From positions 1 through 64,000 of the forward strand of contig DATAGP010000002.1 in NCBI GenBank assembly GCA_036263655.1: a DNA stretch of 64,000 nucleotides. Reading direction: 5' to 3'. A program made the translations under genes and the position numbers. Below are positions 61,180 through 64,000 of this stretch, in pieces. Numbering within the stretch: the first letter of the stretch is position 1; every line of letters starts with the position of its first letter. Under the pieces are notes generated by a model. That model saw only the letters and a program-made list of their open reading frames with translations, was not told where the DNA came from and made no database searches. This stretch comes from Schlegelella_A sp036263655. GTDB lineage: Bacteria > Pseudomonadota > Gammaproteobacteria > Burkholderiales > Burkholderiaceae_C.

Positions 61180-64000
61180 TGGCCGACGCTCCCGGCCGCA
61201 TGGCGCGGCTGGACTCCCGCGAAGCGGCGCACGCCTGGCTGGTGCGCCGCGAGGTCCGGGCGCTCGCCAGCGACAGCCGCCGCGTCGAGCCGGGAAGCGC
61301 CTTCATCGCCTGGCCCGGACACGTCGGCGACGGACGCGCCTACGTCGGCGCCGCCCTCGCCGCCGGCGCCGGCGCCTGCCTCGTGGAGGCCGAGGGCGTC
61401 GAGGCGTTCGGCTTCGACGCCGAGCCGCGGGTCGGCGCCTGCCGTGGCCTGAAGGCGGCCGCCGGCGACATCGCCAGCCGCTTCCTCGAGGTGCCGAGCG
61501 CCCGCCTGGAGGTGATCGCGATCACCGGCACCAACGGCAAGACCTCGACCACCTGGTGGGTCGCGCAGGCCCTCGGCCAGCTCGGCCGCCGGTGCGGGGT
61601 GATCGGAACGCTCGGCATCGGCGTGCCGCCGCACGCAGGCGCCTCGGCCGGCGACGGGCAGGGCGAGGTGCGCAGCACCGGCCTGACGACGCCGGACCCG
61701 GTCACGCTGCAGAAGGCGCTGCGCGACTTCGTCGACGGCGGCTTCGCGGCCTGCGCCATCGAGGCGTCGTCGATCGGCATCGCCGAGCATCGCCTCGCCG
61801 GCACCCGGGTGGCGATCGCGGTCTTCACCAACTTCACGCAGGACCACCTCGACTACCACGGCGACATGGCCGCCTACTGGCAAGCCAAGGCACAGCTCTT
61901 CGCCTGGCCCGGCCTCAAGGCGGCGGTCGTCAACCTCGACGATGCGCACGGCGTGAGCCTCGCCGACTCGCTGGCCGCGACCAGCGTGGAGACCTGGACG
62001 ATCTCGTCGCGCGCCGAGGCGCGCCTGCGCGCGGTGAACATCGAGCACCGTGCCGACGGCCTCGCCTTCGAGGTCGTCGAGGGCGAGGCTCGCGTCTCGA
62101 TCGCGACGCCCCTGATCGGCGACTTCAACGTCGTCAACGTGCTGTGCGTCGTCGGCAGCCTGCGGGCGATGGGCGTCGGACTCGCCGACAGCGCCCGGGC
62201 CTGCGCTGGGCTGCGGCCGGTGCCGGGGCGCATGCAGCGCGTCGTCGCCGAGGACGAGAGCTCGCCCGGGACGCCGGCGACCGAGCAGCCGGAAGTCGTC
62301 GTCGACTATGCGCACACCCCCGACGCGCTGGAGAAGGCGCTCGCCGCGCTGGCGCCGCTGGCGCGCCAGCGCGGCGGCACGCTCTGGTGCGTGTTCGGCT
62401 GCGGCGGCAACCGCGACCCCGGGAAGCGCCCGCTGATGGGGGCGATCGCCTGCCGCCTGGCGGGCCGCGTCGTCCTCACCAGCGACAACCCGCGGCTCGA
62501 ATCGCCGGAACGCATCCTCGCCCAGATCCTCGCCGGTGCCATCGGCCACGAGGAGGTCGACGTCATCGAGAACCGCGCCGAGGCGATCCAGCATGCGGTC
62601 GGCTCGGCCGGGCCGCGCGACGTCGTGCTCATCGCCGGCAAGGGACACGAGGACTACCAGGACGCCGGCGGGCAGAAGACCCCGTTCTCCGATGCGAGCG
62701 AGGCAGCGTCGGCGCTGCGCCGGCGAACCGTCGCCGCCGCGACGGGCGGCGCCGAGCGCCGGCGCGGCAAGCGCGGGCCGACGGCGGGCGCCGACCGGCG
62801 TCGGGGCGGGCGCGCTGCCGCGGTCGCTGCCGAGCGACGCCTCGGCCAAGCCAGCCCGGCGTCCGGGGCCGCTCCCCCGGCGGCCGACGTGCCGCCCATG
62901 GCCACGCTCGGCGAGCTGGCTGCGCTGCTTCGGGACGCGCGCCTGGTCGGCGACCCGGCGACGCCGATCGGCCGCGTCCACAGCGACACGCGCAGCCTCG
63001 CCGCCGGCGACCTCTTCGTCGCCCTGCGCGGCGAGCGCTTCGACGCGCACGAGTTCCTGGCGTCGGCGCGTGCCGCCGGCGCGGTCGCGGCGATCGCCGA
63101 GCACGGCCTGGCGGCCGCGGGCCTGCCCGGGCTCGAGGTCGGCGACACGCGCGCGGCGCTCGGCGCGCTCGGCGCCGCGTGGCGGCGGCGCTTCCAACTG
63201 CCACTCGTGGCTGTCGCCGGCAGCAACGGCAAGACGACGGTGACGCAGATGATCGCGTCGATCTTCCGCGCCTGGCACGGCGACGCTGCCTTCGCGACGC
63301 AAGGCAACCTGAACAACGACATCGGCGTGCCGCTCACCTTGCTGCGTCTGCGCGACCGCGCCGACCTCCGCCACCGCGTGGCCGTCGTCGAGCTCGGGAT
63401 GAACCACCCCGGCGAGATCGCCCGGCTCGCGGCGATGGCGGCGCCGAGCGTGGGGCTCGTCAACAACGCGCAGCGCGAGCACCTCGAGTTCATGGCCGAC
63501 GTCGACGCCGTCGCGCGCGAGAACGGCGCCGTCATCGCCGCGCTCGATGCCCAGGGCGTCGCCGTGTTTCCGGCCGACGACGCGCACGCGCCGACCTGGC
63601 GCGCCATCGCCGGCGAGCGTCGCGTCTTCACCTTCGCCCTCGACGCCGGTGCGACGGTGAGCGGCCAGGCGCAGTGGCACGCCGAGGCAGGCGCCGGCCA
63701 CTGGTCCGTGCGCGCGCAGACGCCTGCGGGCGTCCTGGCCTTCGAGCTTCACGTCGCCGGCATCCACAACGTCCGCAACGCACTCGCCGCCACCGCGGGC
63801 GCCATGGCCGCCGGCTGCCCGCTCGACGCCGTCGCTGCCGGGCTGGCCCGCTTCGCGCCGGTGCGCGGCCGCTCGCACGTCCGACGGATCGTGCGCGATG
63901 GCGTCGAGCGGACGCTGGTCGACGACAGCTACAACGCCAATCCGGACTCGGTGCGTGCCGCGATCGACGTGCTGGCGGCGCTGCCGGGGCCGCGCTGGCT
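61179..64000 (+). CDS. murEF: MurE-MurF fusion: UDP-MurNAc-tripeptide synthetase / tripeptide-D-Ala-D-Ala ligase (partial)
   Basis: A continuous frame of at least 940 codons from a GTG at 61179 runs off the window. The MurE part has the P-loop 'AITGTNGKTSTTW' (G117-T122), the carbamylated Lys in 'HGDMAAYWQAKAQLF', the meso-DAP-specific 'SDNPRLESPE' (435-444) and 'IAGKGHEDYQDAG' (485-). An Arg/Ala/Gly/Pro-rich linker covers residues about 505-573. MurF follows, with the P-loop 'VAGSNGKTTVTQM' (about 679-691), 'VVELGMNHPGEI' and 'LVDDSYNANPDSVRAAIDVL'. No stop or frameshift separates the two, so both cytoplasmic steps are on one polypeptide. An internal ATG at residue 574 could also give free MurF. 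Confidence 0.93.
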   Translation, partial: MADAPGRMARLDSREAAHAWLVRREVRALASDSRRVEPGSAFIAWPGHVGDGRAYVGAALAAGAGACLVEAEGVEAFGFDAEPRVGACRGLKAAAGDIASRFLEVPSARLEVIAITGTNGKTSTTWWVAQALGQLGRRCGVIGTLGIGVPPHAGASAGDGQGEVRSTGLTTPDPVTLQKALRDFVDGGFAACAIEASSIGIAEHRLAGTRVAIAVFTNFTQDHLDYHGDMAAYWQAKAQLFAWPGLKAAVVNLDDAHGVSLADSLAATSVETWTISSRAEARLRAVNIEHRADGLAFEVVEGEARVSIATPLIGDFNVVNVLCVVGSLRAMGVGLADSARACAGLRPVPGRMQRVVAEDESSPGTPATEQPEVVVDYAHTPDALEKALAALAPLARQRGGTLWCVFGCGGNRDPGKRPLMGAIACRLAGRVVLTSDNPRLESPERILAQILAGAIGHEEVDVIENRAEAIQHAVGSAGPRDVVLIAGKGHEDYQDAGGQKTPFSDASEAASALRRRTVAAATGGAERRRGKRGPTAGADRRRGGRAAAVAAERRLGQASPASGAAPPAADVPPMATLGELAALLRDARLVGDPATPIGRVHSDTRSLAAGDLFVALRGERFDAHEFLASARAAGAVAAIAEHGLAAAGLPGLEVGDTRAALGALGAAWRRRFQLPLVAVAGSNGKTTVTQMIASIFRAWHGDAAFATQGNLNNDIGVPLTLLRLRDRADLRHRVAVVELGMNHPGEIARLAAMAAPSVGLVNNAQREHLEFMADVDAVARENGAVIAALDAQGVAVFPADDAHAPTWRAIAGERRVFTFALDAGATVSGQAQWHAEAGAGHWSVRAQTPAGVLAFELHVAGIHNVRNALAATAGAMAAGCPLDAVAAGLARFAPVRGRSHVRRIVRDGVERTLVDDSYNANPDSVRAAIDVLAALPGPRW

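Noticed and set aside
61176..63878. A 900-codon open frame on the minus strand opposite murEF.
   Set aside because: It is the antisense shadow of a GC-rich coding frame whose motifs are unmistakably MurE/MurF; it has no motif or ribosome binding site of its own. The same applies to the other very long antisense frames, for example at 9913-12510, 29938-32409 and 40183-42756.

Overview
The window reads as chromosomal DNA of a high-GC betaproteobacterium, most likely Burkholderiales near the Rubrivivax/Leptothrix/Comamonadaceae group. The evidence is the dense, ATGA-coupled gene order; a Bug-type tripartite tricarboxylate binding protein; a PEP-CTERM secreted protein; a continuous MurE-MurF fusion in the dcw cluster; and an A-type RNase P RNA. 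No species is claimed. Base composition is strongly GC-rich almost throughout. The exception is about 16.4-23.2 kb, where integrase remnants, an N-acyl amino acid synthase-like cluster and a PEP-CTERM gene are visibly more AT-rich and look accessory.

Layout. 1-3.9 kb: 3' end of a glutaryl-CoA dehydrogenase-like gene, an AI-2E-family permease, a benzoate/2-aminobenzoate-type CoA ligase and a peroxiredoxin-like protein. 3.9-7.1 kb: a 1062-residue adenylate cyclase-AAA-TPR regulator on the minus strand. 7.1-14.2 kb: a shard of a 2OG-Fe(II) oxygenase gene, two secreted proteins (one rhodanese-like), a frameshifted Crp/Fnr regulator, a DUF6351-like lipoprotein, an intact 2OG-Fe(II) oxygenase and a flavodiiron-like metallo-beta-lactamase-fold protein. 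14.3-15.5 kb: a sigma factor coupled to a zinc-motif putative anti-sigma factor. 15.5-16.4 kb: an ABC permease followed by a second permease gene cut off after about 30 codons.

16.4-18.5 kb is an integrative-element remnant: an excisionase-like HTH gene fused by deletion to the broken permease, a tyrosine recombinase, and the 3' half of a CAU-anticodon tRNA. 18.5-23.2 kb: a Rid-family gene, then a divergent cluster of a FeeM-like N-acyl amino acid synthase, a ThiF/E1-like adenylyltransferase and a nitroreductase-like protein, followed by a PEP-CTERM protein with a strong terminator. This is the best candidate for an undescribed system.

23.6-26.0 kb: N-formylglutamate amidohydrolase family, HNH endonuclease and ketopantoate reductase-like genes. 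26.1-35.3 kb: a TetR regulator followed by a fatty-acid beta-oxidation operon (acyl-CoA dehydrogenase, DUF2147 protein, two alpha/beta hydrolases, fused hydroxyacyl-CoA dehydrogenase/enoyl-CoA hydratase, thiolase, enoyl-CoA hydratase). 35.4-40.2 kb: ammonium transporter, Bug binding protein, SGNH hydrolase, OpgC-like acyltransferase and acyl-CoA thioesterase. 40.2-47.7 kb: Atm1-type ABC exporter, the gltIJKL glutamate/aspartate importer with an internal terminator hairpin, dihydroorotase, NYN-domain protein and a charged periplasmic protein. 48 kb: RNase P RNA, then an MFS drug exporter and an NnrU-family protein.

50.3-57.4 kb is a homoprotocatechuate meta-cleavage operon (hpaG1-hpaG2-hpaE-ligA-like-ABC binding protein-ligB-like-hpaF-hpaH-hpaI). 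It converts an aromatic diol to pyruvate and succinic semialdehyde but uses a LigA/LigB-like dioxygenase pair split by a transport-type binding protein. 57.6 kb to the end is the start of the division and cell-wall cluster: mraZ with a readable promoter and four-box operator, rsmH, ftsL, ftsI and a murE-murF fusion that runs off the window.
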